Origin: Bacillus pumilus
Lineage (GTDB): Bacteria > Bacillota > Bacilli > Bacillales > Bacillaceae
Reading direction: 5' to 3'
DNA: 64,000 bases
Assembly (NCBI RefSeq): GCF_038738535.1
Contig: NZ_CP046128.1
Span: 3,038,001-3,102,000, forward strand
Positions within the stretch are counted from its first letter, which is position 1; the number at the start of each line of letters is the position of its first letter. The notes beneath the pieces were generated by a model. The model searched no databases. It saw only the letters and a program-made list of their open reading frames with translations, and was not told the DNA's origin. Positions 54,837 through 64,000 of this stretch are shown here, piece by piece. The position numbers and the translations under genes were made by a program.

Positions 54837-55901
54837 TTGTCTTTTGACCATTCGTTTATAGAATTTCGTAAATGGTTTGAACTCTTCGTTGACCAAACCC
54901 GTGACTTCCGCAATCACTTGCATAAACATTACCAGTAAAAAGATAATGATGAGCGATAACCAAATGGTCGCGCTTGTCAGCAAAATCGCACTTAAGCTAA
55001 AGACTAAGCCAATCATGTAAATGACGATGACCGCCATGCGATGGGACAAGCCAAAGGCCATTAGTCTATGATGAATATGAGATTTGTCTGGCGCTGAAAT
55101 CGGCTGTTTGTTTAATATGCGTCTAATGATTGCAAAGGTCGTATCAAATATAGGAACACCTAGAATGATCACAGGAACAACAACACTAAACAAAGTGACA
55201 CTTTTGTATAACCCTAAAAGTGACAGCACCGAGATCATATACCCTAAAAATAGCGAACCGGTATCCCCCATAAAAATCTTCGCCGGATGAAAGTTGTAAA
55301 AGAGAAAGCCGATCGTACTGCCAATGACGACAAGAGATAAAGAAAGAATCAGAATCTTATCAGCAGAAAATGCCATCACTGCAATCGTTGATAAACCGAT
55401 GACAGAAATACCGGCAGCTAGTCCATCAAGGCCGTCAATTAAATTTATGGCATTTGTGATGCCGACAATCCATAGCACGGTGAGGGGATATGCCATCCAG
55501 CCTAACTCAATTCGATCTGTTAAAAAAGGAACAGAGAAAAAGTCCATTTTTAAGCCCGTGCTCACAATCAAACAAGCAACAAGAACTTGTACGAGAAATT
55601 TAAATTTTGCACTTAAATTATATTTATCATCAAATATACCTAAAATGACGATGAGTACGGCACCAACTGAAATTGCTGTAATTTTATTATGTAGAAACAG
55701 CCCGCCTGCTAATGCTCCAGCCGCTACCCCAATAAAAATTGCCAAACCACCCATTCGAGGCATTACTTTATCATGAACTTTTCGTTTATTCGGCTGGTCC
55801 ACTGCACCAATCTTAATTGCAAACTTTTTGACGATTGGTGTCACAATTAAAACTGTAGCCAGAGAGACAAAAAACGCTAATAAGGCGCGTTCGTAATCCA
55901 T
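54834..55901 (-). CDS. tagO: TagO, undecaprenyl-phosphate GlcNAc-1-phosphate transferase
   Basis: A 355-residue protein with about 10-11 membrane helices of the MraY/WecA family. It makes C55-PP-GlcNAc, the first lipid intermediate of wall teichoic and teichuronic acids. Motifs: MPRMGGLAIF, GIFDDKYNLSAKFKF, NLIDGLDGLAAG, NFHPAKIFMGDTGSLFLG and the SHIHHRL His box. The ATG follows AGAAGGAGA. It lies downstream of the tua operon with its own promoter. Confidence 0.95.
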   Translation of the reverse strand: MDYERALLAFFVSLATVLIVTPIVKKFAIKIGAVDQPNKRKVHDKVMPRMGGLAIFIGVAAGALAGGLFLHNKITAISVGAVLIVILGIFDDKYNLSAKFKFLVQVLVACLIVSTGLKMDFFSVPFLTDRIELGWMAYPLTVLWIVGITNAINLIDGLDGLAAGISVIGLSTIAVMAFSADKILILSLSLVVIGSTIGFLFYNFHPAKIFMGDTGSLFLGYMISVLSLLGLYKSVTLFSVVVPVIILGVPIFDTTFAIIRRILNKQPISAPDKSHIHHRLMAFGLSHRMAVIVIYMIGLVFSLSAILLTSATIWLSLIIIFLLVMFMQVIAEVTGLVNEEFKPFTKFYKRMVKRQ

Positions 55902-55956
55902 AGGTCAGTCTCCTTCTAAATTGAAATCTGTATTTTGTATATTGGCCGCTCTTTCC

Positions 55957-55986
55957 ATTATACAATTGAATAGAGGATGATCACAA
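55957..55986 (-). promoter_or_regulatory. SigA promoter of tagO
   Basis: TTGTGA (55986-55981), an 18-bp spacer and a perfect TATAAT (55962-55957), 55 bp before the ATG. Confidence 0.75.
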
Positions 55987-56035
55987 GCTCCCCCGGTGAA
56001 GAAGAAACAAATAAAAACGCACAATCCCGAATGAA

Positions 56036-57235
56036 TTATGCGTTTTCTTTAATATTCGTTAGTTCCACCATGTTTGTGAACAGCGCGTGCCAATCTTTTT
56101 TCTTCGCACGGCTTTGTCTTAGATGTCTATAGGTCGTGTCGTCTTTTTTGCTGATCACTTTCAGGCAGGCTTCTACGAAGAGCGCAGGATCATCGCCCTC
56201 TAAATATTCATACACATCCTTCTCTTTTAGCCTTTCCGTTGATGGGAGATTTAAACCGACAACCGGTATTCCAGCTGCTAAAAATTCATAGAGCTTGAGA
56301 GGGAACACCGCTTGATTGTAAGGGGATTGTTTGTATGGCATCATGCCTACATCAATCAGCTTCATATAAGCAGGTACTTCTTCTGGTGCAACAGCTCCTG
56401 TCCAAATCACATTTGGCCGTTTGAGTGCATGCTGAAAAGATGGATCTCCATTCGTTCCATCCGGACCGACAAATAAAAATGTCCAATCAGGCCGCATGCG
56501 AGCAGCTTCAGCCATCATGTCAAAATCGAGCTTTGGCTTGATTCCTCCGATAAAACCAAGCACGGTTCCTTCTCTTCCTTCCAGCACATCTTCTTTACAC
56601 GGAAGATTGCTTTTCGCAAATACATCGTACTCGACGCCATTTTCCACAGTAAACACATCTTTCGGTTCTCCCATAAGACGTTTTTTGATTTGATCGTGTA
56701 AATATTGAGAAGAGCATGTAATGCTGTGTGCGTATTTAATGATTCGATTTTCTGCTTTGACAATGACACGCTGCCTCATATAAGAAAGAATGTTGTGTTT
56801 GCCGCTTATCGGCTCTCCCCACAGGTCACTGCAATCATAGACAATGTGTTTCCATTCAAATAAGGAAGATAAGAGCGGAAAGCCCGGAAACGTATACCAT
56901 AAACAAACAGCAATCCCCTTCTTTTCCTCCTGCCGCAAATGTTCAAGAAGAGGGGACAATTTATGAATATAGAACATGTCTTGATATCGGCCAAAGCGAA
57001 ATAATTTACTCTTGAGCACATCAGGAATGGTCAATTGCTTCATTCGATCTGTTATGGGCTGAAAGGGAGCTGTATGACGAGATGATGACGGGCATACCCA
57101 GATGACCTCTTTTGTTTCTGGATCAGATGCTAGAAATTCGGCCAGCCGATGCCGTCTGTACCTCAGTCCGTCCTGTCCCCATTCTCCCGTCGCTACGACA
57201 ACATGTATGATCGAGTCTGCTTTCACCTTTATCAC
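56036..57235 (-). CDS. tuaH: TuaH, glycosyltransferase of teichuronic acid synthesis
   Basis: A 399-residue GT4-type glycosyltransferase. The N-terminal half carries VVATGEWGQDGLRYRRHRLAEFL and the second Rossmann half LGFIGGIKPKLDFDMMAEAARMRPDWTFLFVGPDG and a FPLKLYEFLAAGIPVVGL donor-binding segment with EFLAAG. It is the last gene of the tua operon (17 bp after tuaG). Length agrees with B. subtilis TuaH. It acts on the cytoplasmic face of the membrane. Confidence 0.9.
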   Translation of the reverse strand: MIKVKADSIIHVVVATGEWGQDGLRYRRHRLAEFLASDPETKEVIWVCPSSSRHTAPFQPITDRMKQLTIPDVLKSKLFRFGRYQDMFYIHKLSPLLEHLRQEEKKGIAVCLWYTFPGFPLLSSLFEWKHIVYDCSDLWGEPISGKHNILSYMRQRVIVKAENRIIKYAHSITCSSQYLHDQIKKRLMGEPKDVFTVENGVEYDVFAKSNLPCKEDVLEGREGTVLGFIGGIKPKLDFDMMAEAARMRPDWTFLFVGPDGTNGDPSFQHALKRPNVIWTGAVAPEEVPAYMKLIDVGMMPYKQSPYNQAVFPLKLYEFLAAGIPVVGLNLPSTERLKEKDVYEYLEGDDPALFVEACLKVISKKDDTTYRHLRQSRAKKKDWHALFTNMVELTNIKENA

Positions 57236-57251
57236 CTTTTTTCCCTTCTGT

Positions 57252-58007
57252 TTATAAGCGCTTCTTCACAGCATTTGTCGCATAGTGCATAAAACACCAG
57301 GACGCTTTGACAAAATGAAGCTGCTCAATTTCTCTGTAGACAAACCACGTTTTTTTCGCTGCTTTCCACTTGTTACTAGAGATGGAGTTCCCAACGATGC
57401 GATATTCACTGAGCGGTTCGCTCATACCATAGGCTGTAAATCCTCTTTTTAATATAGACAGCCATGTAGCTAAATCCTGCCTTGTGCGAATGTTCGGCAT
57501 TTCCACATGTCCTACCTTTTTAAGATCAAGCATGACCGTTAAACAGCCGATAATGGTATTTTTCAAGGCTTCATTATAATCTAATTTCGCTGGCGCAGTG
57601 ACGGTTTTTTCTAACGGTTCTCCATTTTCTGCAATGATGTCATATGCCGTAAATGTAAAGGCATAATCATTTGTCAGCATGAAGTCTACCTGTTTTTCAA
57701 GCTTCGTCTCTTTCCACTTATCATCGCTGTCTAAAAAAGCAATAAAGCGCCCTTTTGCCTGGTTGATGGCTGCGTTTCTAGCAATGGCGGCTCCCCCATT
57801 TTCCTCTAAATAAATGACGTTGATTCTGTCGTCCGCTTGACTTAAATCCCCTAATAGCTTTCTCGTTCCATCTGTAGAACAATCATCTGCAATGATCAGC
57901 TCCCAATTGGAATAGGTTTGGGCAAGGACGGAATGAACTGTATCCGTTAAATAACGTTCCGCATTATACGCCGGTGTAATGATGGATACTAACGGTTGAT
58001 TGTTCAC
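57252..58007 (-). CDS. tuaG: TuaG, GT2-family glycosyltransferase
   Basis: A 251-residue family-2 glycosyltransferase with VSIITPAYNAERYLTDTVHSVLAQTY, the DDCSTDGT nucleotide site and the metal-binding DSDDKW motif. B. subtilis TuaG has the same length and position. It adds a sugar to the growing lipid-linked teichuronic acid repeat. Confidence 0.93.
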   Translation of the reverse strand: MNNQPLVSIITPAYNAERYLTDTVHSVLAQTYSNWELIIADDCSTDGTRKLLGDLSQADDRINVIYLEENGGAAIARNAAINQAKGRFIAFLDSDDKWKETKLEKQVDFMLTNDYAFTFTAYDIIAENGEPLEKTVTAPAKLDYNEALKNTIIGCLTVMLDLKKVGHVEMPNIRTRQDLATWLSILKRGFTAYGMSEPLSEYRIVGNSISSNKWKAAKKTWFVYREIEQLHFVKASWCFMHYATNAVKKRL

Positions 58008-58031
58008 CTAAGACTCATCTCCAGTTCATCA

Positions 58032-58715
58032 TTAAGATTCTTTGAACACTTCGGGTAAGACCACAAACATGAGCGAGATGCTAAAGCCAATGACAAGCCC
58101 AAGCAGTGCACGTTTTTTGGCTGACATGCCTTTATTGCCCTCATCAAGTACTTGTGCAGGATCGACAATCTTTGCCTGCTTCATTCCAAGCTTTGTCGAC
58201 TCCAATTCATATAAGAATCGTTCTTTATCGACTTTGGAATCATTGCTGACAGATTCGTCTTCAAGAGCAGCTAATCTACTTTCAATCACCTGCTGCCTTT
58301 TTGTAAATAATGCTTTGTCTTGCTTAAGAAATGTCTCCGACACCTGCTTCACGACAGCCAAAGCGCGATCCTTATCGGCATCTGTGAAAGACAGCTGTAA
58401 TTGTGTATCTGATTGATTGGTAAGGATGAGACGGGTTTTCACATCCTGCCTTTCTTCTTCTTTGACATCACTGAGTGCTTCGTTTAGAAATGCATCGCTT
58501 TTTAATAGAGATGTCACTTCTGCCATATTGTTATACACCCCATCATCATATTTACCAAGAGTGAGGGTAACAGCAGCTGTGTAACTGGACTGCTGCGTAG
58601 TTCCTTTAGCAAAAAAGAAACCAAAGGCGCCTAATATGACAGGCAGCAGGATGAGCCATACGATGTACTTTTTGATTCGCTTCCCTATCCTAGATATGAA
58701 ACCAGACATGTTCAT
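58032..58715 (-). CDS. tuaF: TuaF, Wzz-like membrane protein of teichuronic acid assembly
   Basis: A 227-residue protein with two membrane helices (about 16-34 and 200-220) framing an extracellular helical loop, the layout of polysaccharide chain-length determinants. A near-membrane proline-poor segment MSAKKRALLGLVIGF follows the loop. It lies between tuaE and tuaG. The role in B. subtilis is inferred only; a length or polymerase co-regulator is likely. Confidence 0.85.
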   Translation of the reverse strand: MNMSGFISRIGKRIKKYIVWLILLPVILGAFGFFFAKGTTQQSSYTAAVTLTLGKYDDGVYNNMAEVTSLLKSDAFLNEALSDVKEEERQDVKTRLILTNQSDTQLQLSFTDADKDRALAVVKQVSETFLKQDKALFTKRQQVIESRLAALEDESVSNDSKVDKERFLYELESTKLGMKQAKIVDPAQVLDEGNKGMSAKKRALLGLVIGFSISLMFVVLPEVFKES

Positions 58716-58781
58716 TCTCCCAACATTGACGTATTTGCTCTTTCACTAGTGTAGCCATACACACGTAGCATCACACACGGT

Positions 58782-60260
58782 TTACCACAGCTTGAGTCGT
58801 TGTTTGTTTTTCAACATATTCACCGCTGCGATCACCAGTCCTAAAAATACCCAGTGGAAATATAAATTCGAGACGGAGCTAGGACTGATACTTGAAACGA
58901 GAAAGCTCAGCATGGCTGCAAACAACCCTTCAATGATCATTTTTGCAGATCTTGTGTCAGCCCATTGGTATTGTTTGTACAGTGTGAACATGAGATAGGC
59001 GTATACTGAGATATAGCCCAGCATGACCGCTAACCCAAAGTTCGTCATCAATTCCAGCAGCCAATTGTGCACTTCTACGACCTGGTCTGTATCAAAGATC
59101 GAAAAGTGAGCTAAGTAGTAAGACACATTCCCCGCTCCAACCCCGAATCCGTATGAATTCGTAAAGAAGTGCCAAGCATTTTTGATCAAATTCGCTCTCG
59201 CGATGTTAGACGGGAGTGGTTCACTAAAAGAATGCGCGACCTGAGAAGCGAGAAACAAGTCATAAAAGACCGAATAAATCTTGGCTGAAAAGACAGCGAT
59301 ACAGATAACAACAAGTCCGCCTGCTGCAATGATTGACCACTTTTTGAGAAATCGCGGCAGCAGCAGCCACACATAGAGCGCCACTCCTGCAAATATGCCA
59401 AGCAGACTGGCTCGGGATTCGGTTAACAATATAAGATACAGTGCGGCGATTGCCCCTAATAATCCAAACGCTTTGATATAACCGTTTTTCATTTGACGCA
59501 TGCACGCTAGATATAAAAAGAAACTAATCGATAAAAACGTCGCAAAGTCATTTTGATTAAAAAAGACAGATGTAGGATAGTGCTGTTTATACGCTGGTCC
59601 TAGATACAATGAGGTATTCGGTAAATGGTTCAATGTAAAGTGATTATAGAACCCAATCCCCATCACAAACACAGTCATGACCAGCCAAATGCTATAAAAG
59701 GTCACCACTTGATCCATTCGCTGAATGAACATGACGACAAGAAAGACAAACCCCATCCCCATTGCAAGCAGGGACATATATTTCAGGCCGTCTGTGACCG
59801 AATGACCCCAAAGCAGTGAGATGAGCCCGTAAAGAAACCATGCAGCGAAAAAACCAAGAATTCCTTTGACACGAATCTGCTGCCACTGCGATATGTACGT
59901 CCCCTTATCTCTCATCCGCCATATGAATAAAGCAAAGACGGCGATAAGCATAATACGGTAGAGAAAAAGACTAAAGAATCCGGCACTAATAGAAAAGAAA
60001 GCGTTGTTGAGAAAAGTCAATGCAATCAAAAGATAGATGGCTGACATGAAGATTTGCTCACCATTCATGTATAGCTTCATCAACACGAGAGCAGCCGACA
60101 GGATCAAAAGTATAACCGGAACAGCCACCATCTTCTTTAACCCGACGGGCTGGGCGGTTGCCATTTGTACAAGCCCGATCCCTGCTGCAAACAAAATACA
60201 TCCAATCATGATTTGCCATGCTGTTTGTTTCACACTCATACCCATTTTCCTCCTAAGCAA
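58782..60260 (-). CDS. tuaE: TuaE, O-antigen-polymerase-like protein (teichuronic acid polymerase)
   Basis: A 492-residue protein with about 12 membrane helices and a Wzy/O-antigen ligase-type region with an extracellular loop (HFFTNSYGFGVGAGNVSYYLAHF, EVHNWLLELMTNFG). It probably polymerises teichuronic acid repeat units on the outer face of the membrane. Preceded by the extra epimerase gene rather than directly by tuaD. Confidence 0.88.
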   Translation of the reverse strand: MLRRKMGMSVKQTAWQIMIGCILFAAGIGLVQMATAQPVGLKKMVAVPVILLILSAALVLMKLYMNGEQIFMSAIYLLIALTFLNNAFFSISAGFFSLFLYRIMLIAVFALFIWRMRDKGTYISQWQQIRVKGILGFFAAWFLYGLISLLWGHSVTDGLKYMSLLAMGMGFVFLVVMFIQRMDQVVTFYSIWLVMTVFVMGIGFYNHFTLNHLPNTSLYLGPAYKQHYPTSVFFNQNDFATFLSISFFLYLACMRQMKNGYIKAFGLLGAIAALYLILLTESRASLLGIFAGVALYVWLLLPRFLKKWSIIAAGGLVVICIAVFSAKIYSVFYDLFLASQVAHSFSEPLPSNIARANLIKNAWHFFTNSYGFGVGAGNVSYYLAHFSIFDTDQVVEVHNWLLELMTNFGLAVMLGYISVYAYLMFTLYKQYQWADTRSAKMIIEGLFAAMLSFLVSSISPSSVSNLYFHWVFLGLVIAAVNMLKNKQRLKLW

Positions 60261-60278
60261 CCCATCCGATTTGAGGGA

Positions 60279-61208
60279 TTAAGCCTTGACTTCCTGTTCA
60301 TAGTAGGAAATGGTACGAGCCAAACCTTCCTGTAAACTCACAACAGGCTCCCATGCTAAGACTTGTTTCGTTTCCTCATTTGCCAATGTACTATGCACAA
60401 TATCTCCTGCACGCTGCGGCTTGTAAATTGGTTCAAGATGCGATCTCGTCACCCGCTTCATCGTTTGAAACAGCTCATTCACAGTGATCGAATCACCACA
60501 TGAAATATTTAAACAAACGTTTGATTGAGCTGTTAAAGCCGCAACATTCGCTGCTGCTAGATCACCTACATAAATGAAATCTCTTGTTTGTTCCCCGTCT
60601 CCGAAAATGAAAGGAGCCTCATCTTTTGCAAACTTATCAGAGAAAATAGAGACAACTCCGCCTTCGCCAAGTGCGTCTTGTCGCGGACCATAAACATTGC
60701 TGTACCGAAGAATACAATAGTCCACATCATACAGTGATTTTGCCATTTCTAAGTATCGCTCTACTGTGAGTTTCGATAACCCATAAGGCGAACCAGGCTT
60801 TAGCCGGTGAGCGGTGTCTACTGGCAGATACACTGGATCTCCATAGACAGCTGCTGATGAGGCAAATACCACTTTCTTGACACCAGCCTCTGAAGCCGCT
60901 TTGATTACATGCAGAGATCCTTTAATATTCACTTCTTCGTCATAAACGAAATTCTGAACGGAAACGGCTACACTCACCTGTGCTGCAAGGTGAATGATAT
61001 AATCCGGTCTCATTTGTTTGATCAAATCAACCGTTTCTGATTTTGTGACATCTGCCTCAATGCATTGAACGGAAAGATGGGCAATATTTTCCCGAGATCC
61101 AGTTGAAAAGTTATCAAGAACGATGGGCTCGTAGCCTTTTTCTAGTAAAGCCTCTACCGTGTGTGATCCAATAAATCCGCTTCCCCCAGTAACCAATACT
61201 TTCTTCAT
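60279..61208 (-). CDS. NAD-dependent sugar-nucleotide epimerase inserted in the tua operon
   Basis: A 309-residue extended short-chain dehydrogenase: GGSGFIGSHTVE (NAD site, residues 8-19), LAAQVSVAVSV, VFASSAAVYGD (catalytic Ser), YGLSKLTVE (Tyr and Lys of the active site), YSNVYGPRQ. This fits a UDP-hexose or UDP-N-acetylhexosamine 4-epimerase. The start is ATG 61208, after GGGGGAG at 5 bases. It lies between tuaD (14 bp before) and tuaE (18 bp after), where B. subtilis has no gene. It could supply UDP-GalNAc or UDP-Gal for the polymer; the precise substrate is inferred. Confidence 0.9.
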   Translation of the reverse strand: MKKVLVTGGSGFIGSHTVEALLEKGYEPIVLDNFSTGSRENIAHLSVQCIEADVTKSETVDLIKQMRPDYIIHLAAQVSVAVSVQNFVYDEEVNIKGSLHVIKAASEAGVKKVVFASSAAVYGDPVYLPVDTAHRLKPGSPYGLSKLTVERYLEMAKSLYDVDYCILRYSNVYGPRQDALGEGGVVSIFSDKFAKDEAPFIFGDGEQTRDFIYVGDLAAANVAALTAQSNVCLNISCGDSITVNELFQTMKRVTRSHLEPIYKPQRAGDIVHSTLANEETKQVLAWEPVVSLQEGLARTISYYEQEVKA

Positions 61209-61222
61209 CCAAGCTCCCCCTG

Positions 61223-62560
61223 TTATTGTGCCTTTGATACCAATTCTGCTTCCCATACGCCTGGGCGGCCGATAGACTGGTAAATAAATCCTCTCTCTTT
61301 CATTTCTGCTGGATCAAACAAATTCCTTCCATCAATTACAATCGGTGAACGAAGCAGCTGCTTGATCTGATCTTTATCCATCTTCTGTACGTCATCCCAT
61401 TCTGTTAGGATGAGACAAGCATCCGTATCTTTTACTGTTTCATACAGGTCATTACTGAAGACAGCCTGCGGGCCAAGCTCTCGTTCTGCTTCTACATAAG
61501 CAATCGGATCATAGGCCTTCACAAAAGCACCCAGCTCTCTCAGCATGGGGATAATGTCTAATGCAGGCGCAGAACGCATATCATTTGTATTCGGCTTGAA
61601 TGCGAGACCTAAGACAGAGATGGTTTTTCCTCTAATATCACCGAATACACTCATCAGTTTGCTGACAAGGTGAGCTCTTTGGTGATTGTTCGTTTCAATC
61701 ACGGACTCGATCAGCTTGAACCGGTAGCCGGCTGTTTCGGCAATTTTGAGAAGAGCCATCGTGTCTTTCGGGAAACAAGAACCCCCAAATCCAATGCCCG
61801 CTTTTAAAAATTTATGCCCGATGCGGCTGTCTAATCCAACTCCTTCGCTGACTTTTTCAACATCAGCGCCCACCCGCTCGCAAATATTTGCAATGTCATT
61901 GATGAATGAGATTTTTGTGGCAAGCATGGCATTTGCAGCATACTTAATCATTTCAGCACTTTCTAAGTTGGTCTCCACAACCTCTGTTTGAAACGGATCA
62001 TGCAATCTTTTGATGATGGTTGACGCATGGGTGCTTGTCGAGCCTATTACTGCCCGCTCCATATTCATCGTGTCTTGGATTGCAGAGCCTTCTCTGAGGA
62101 ACTCTGGATTGGATACGACATCAAAAGGATATTTACTGCGGGATGCTTTTTCGACAATGGCTTGAACGAGCCGGCCTGTTCCAACGGGCACTGTGCTTTT
62201 ATTGACGATGATTTTATAGCCATTTAGATGTTCACCAATTGTTTGAGCGACGGCTTTCACGAACGTTAAATCTGCTTCCCCCTGTGCTGTCATCGGTGTC
62301 CCTACAGCAATATAGATAATCTCTGATTCCCTGATAGCGGCAGGAATATTGGTTGTAAAAAACAGTCTTCCTTCCTCCGTATTCTTTTCAATCAATTCCT
62401 TTAAACCCGGTTCATAAATGGGAACGACACCACTTTTTAAGCTGTTGATTTTTGATTCATCGATGTCACAGCAGATGACACGATTTCCGATATCAGCAAA
62501 ACAAGTACCCGATACTAACCCGACATACCCTGTTCCAATCACAGCAATTTTCTTCAACAT
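61223..62560 (-). CDS. tuaD: TuaD, UDP-glucose 6-dehydrogenase
   Basis: A 445-residue NAD-dependent enzyme that oxidises UDP-glucose to UDP-glucuronate, a building block of teichuronic acid. N-terminal GTGYVGLVSG, YVEAER-type linker region and the catalytic Cys in GGSCFPKDTMAL (about residue 261) are present. NFEFLREG-like NPEFLREGSAI and the UDP-binding C-terminal domain (GLAFKPNTNDMRSAPAL) follow. Slightly shorter than B. subtilis TuaD (461). Confidence 0.95.
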   Translation of the reverse strand: MLKKIAVIGTGYVGLVSGTCFADIGNRVICCDIDESKINSLKSGVVPIYEPGLKELIEKNTEEGRLFFTTNIPAAIRESEIIYIAVGTPMTAQGEADLTFVKAVAQTIGEHLNGYKIIVNKSTVPVGTGRLVQAIVEKASRSKYPFDVVSNPEFLREGSAIQDTMNMERAVIGSTSTHASTIIKRLHDPFQTEVVETNLESAEMIKYAANAMLATKISFINDIANICERVGADVEKVSEGVGLDSRIGHKFLKAGIGFGGSCFPKDTMALLKIAETAGYRFKLIESVIETNNHQRAHLVSKLMSVFGDIRGKTISVLGLAFKPNTNDMRSAPALDIIPMLRELGAFVKAYDPIAYVEAERELGPQAVFSNDLYETVKDTDACLILTEWDDVQKMDKDQIKQLLRSPIVIDGRNLFDPAEMKERGFIYQSIGRPGVWEAELVSKAQ

Positions 62561-62639
62561 TTTTCATCCTCTCAGTAAAAGCATATTGTCCGTTCCAAGC
62601 TGTTTATCTATCTATCATTCTTTGCACATTTCATCTTGT

Positions 62640-63824
62640 TTAAACGATGGATATTGATTGATTAAGCACCTTTTCATATTGCTGTATGAGATGCTTCGCA
62701 TTATTTGCTGATGAATATTCTGTATGAACGATTTGATGAAGATCGTTCTTCACTTGCTCATTCCATCTGTTTTCATAAAGATAGGCGTGAATGGCCTCTT
62801 TTAACTGATTCGTCGAACGCGGATCAACGAGCAGGTGTTGATAGCTAGAAAATAAAGATGGAAGACCACCGACTCGTGTCGCAATGACAGGTACTTTTAA
62901 AGCAAGCGCCTCTAGGACGACGGTAGGCATTCCTTCACTATAGGAAGGAAGTGCAAACAGATCAGCTGCCATTAAGTAGTCTTTCACCTGCTCATTCGGC
63001 ACCTGTCCTGGGAGTACAATGGATGCTCCAGCCCGTTCTTCCACCCCCTTTGCAAGGGGGCCTTTTCCAACAAAGACTGCTTTCACACCATCCATGCCGC
63101 TGACAGCATCAGCTAATTCAAGTAAGCCCTTCTCTTTGACTAATCGCCCGACGAAGACAACGAGCTTGTCGTGAAGGGGTAAGCCTAACTTTTTCCTGAT
63201 GCCTTGTTGATCTTCTTCCGTTTTAGAAAATGACTGAAGCGGAATACCGAGCGGGAGACATTGCGCTTCCACCTTTGTCATGTCATTTGTCTTTTTAGCA
63301 AGCTCCTCGCTCACCGTCAGAACAGCAGATGCCTGTTTCACCGCCGTTTCAAAGGCTGCATGTGCCCCTTTGCTATAGCCTGGATACACGTTCACATCAC
63401 TGCCATGTAAGGTCAAAAGATAAGGAATTTGCGTTTCTTTCTGAATCACAGCCGCCGCTCCGCCAGACGGCATCGCAAAGTGCGCATGGATAAAATCTGG
63501 TGACAGCTGATAACGCTGCATGGCGCCTAGAACAGAAGCCGCTATTCGTTTACTCGGCTGTGCCCATTTCAGCTGTCCAGGGATCGCTGTATAGGGCGGC
63601 CTGTATACTGTCACTCCGTTTCTTACTTCCTGTTCGGGCATATCTTTTTTCTGCCGATAGGCCGCCTTCAGCATCCGCAAAACCGGTAAATTTACTGGAT
63701 TGGGACAAATGACAGTCACTTGTATTCCTTGTTTGAGCAGCTCCTGCACTTGCGTTTCATGGAATACGCCTTCACTTGGATGTTTTTCACTAGGATATAC
63801 ACTTGTCAGCCATAGCACCTTCAT
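62640..63824 (-). CDS. tuaC: TuaC, GT4-family glycosyltransferase
   Basis: A 394-residue glycosyltransferase with a GT4 fold: N-terminal SVYPSEKHPSEGVF, HAHFAMPSGGAAA, LTLHGSDVNVYP, then VVFVGRLVKEKGLLEL and the EX7E donor motif PSYSEGMPTVVLEALALKVPVIA. Its ATG overlaps the tuaB stop (ATGA). B. subtilis TuaC has 389 residues. Confidence 0.92.
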   Translation of the reverse strand: MKVLWLTSVYPSEKHPSEGVFHETQVQELLKQGIQVTVICPNPVNLPVLRMLKAAYRQKKDMPEQEVRNGVTVYRPPYTAIPGQLKWAQPSKRIAASVLGAMQRYQLSPDFIHAHFAMPSGGAAAVIQKETQIPYLLTLHGSDVNVYPGYSKGAHAAFETAVKQASAVLTVSEELAKKTNDMTKVEAQCLPLGIPLQSFSKTEEDQQGIRKKLGLPLHDKLVVFVGRLVKEKGLLELADAVSGMDGVKAVFVGKGPLAKGVEERAGASIVLPGQVPNEQVKDYLMAADLFALPSYSEGMPTVVLEALALKVPVIATRVGGLPSLFSSYQHLLVDPRSTNQLKEAIHAYLYENRWNEQVKNDLHQIVHTEYSSANNAKHLIQQYEKVLNQSISIV

Positions 63825-64000
63825 GACGAACGACCTCTTCTCAATAATTTACCTGCCACCTGCGGATACATTTTGATGAACAGCAAGCCATACAGTGCAG
63901 CACTGACACAAATCGTCAATCCTAATTGAAGTAAAATATCCGCTGACGTCAGCTTCATGCCTTGATGCAAGAAAACCGCACAGGCGGCCATCAACAGCGT
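63821..64000 (-). CDS. tuaB: TuaB, C-terminal part only (polysaccharide flippase)
   Basis: The last 59 codons of an open frame that enters from the right edge. The visible part has two hydrophobic helices (TLLMAACAVFLHQG and LLQLGLTICVSAALYGLLFIK) and a basic tail ending KLLRRGRSS. Its stop overlaps the start of tuaC by four bases. Position and membrane character fit TuaB, the putative teichuronic acid flippase that precedes tuaC in B. subtilis. Most of the gene is outside the window. Confidence 0.75.
   Translation of the reverse strand, partial: TLLMAACAVFLHQGMKLTSADILLQLGLTICVSAALYGLLFIKMYPQVAGKLLRRGRSS

Overview
The window is chromosomal DNA of a low-GC Gram-positive bacterium of the genus Bacillus. 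Gene content and order follow the Bacillus subtilis yvn/yvl-uvrAB-minJ-swrA-ftsEX-secA-fli/flg-comF-degSU-tagO-tua segment almost gene for gene. Several local departures suggest a related species rather than B. subtilis itself. I infer the Bacillus pumilus group, but no 16S rRNA or other decisive marker is present.

Layout: 1-3414 holds the start of a large secreted YvnB-like protein and the envelope-stress operon yvlABCD, with a SigW-type promoter. 3610-9476 holds a small YvkN-like gene, an odd intergenic repeat element, uvrA-uvrB with a perfect SOS box, and csbA. 9649-14371 is a yvkC-yvkB-yvkA cassette (rifampin-phosphotransferase-like enzyme, TetR regulator, MFS exporter) behind a promoter overlapped by a perfect 30-bp palindrome. 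14608-20907 looks like an accessory block: a surface lipoprotein beta-propeller fused by overlapping stops and starts to a two-component system, the permease yvbW under a leucine T-box, and a nitroreductase divergent from an HxlR-type redox regulator.

20918-37121 returns to the core: minJ, swrA, ctpB, a TauE-type permease, an M23 cell-wall hydrolase next to ftsX-ftsE, cccB, yvjA, a hydrolase, an M3 peptidase, prfB with its programmed +1 frameshift, secA and hpf. 37312-47243 carries late flagellar genes (a chemoreceptor, an unknown gene, fliT, fliS, fliD, flaG, csrA, fliW, yviE, flgL, flgK, flgN, flgM, yvyF). The flagellin gene hag, expected between flaG and csrA, is absent. 47300-52832 has comFC-FB-FA, degV, degU and degS. 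53054-55901 has yvyE, tagV and tagO. 56036-64000 is the teichuronic-acid operon tuaB(partial)-C-D-[extra epimerase]-E-F-G-H.

Functionally, much of the window concerns the surface and lifestyle switches: motility (SwrA, FliW/CsrA, FlgM, DegSU), competence (ComF), wall synthesis and remodelling (TagO, TagV, Tua, FtsEX with its M23 partner, CtpB, MinJ), and stress or detoxification (UvrAB, YvkCBA, nitroreductase). The strongest leads are the TetR-type palindrome, the lipoprotein/two-component operon, the missing hag, the interrupted swrA homopolymer, the epimerase inside the tua operon, and the palindromic intergenic element flanked by duplicated terminators.
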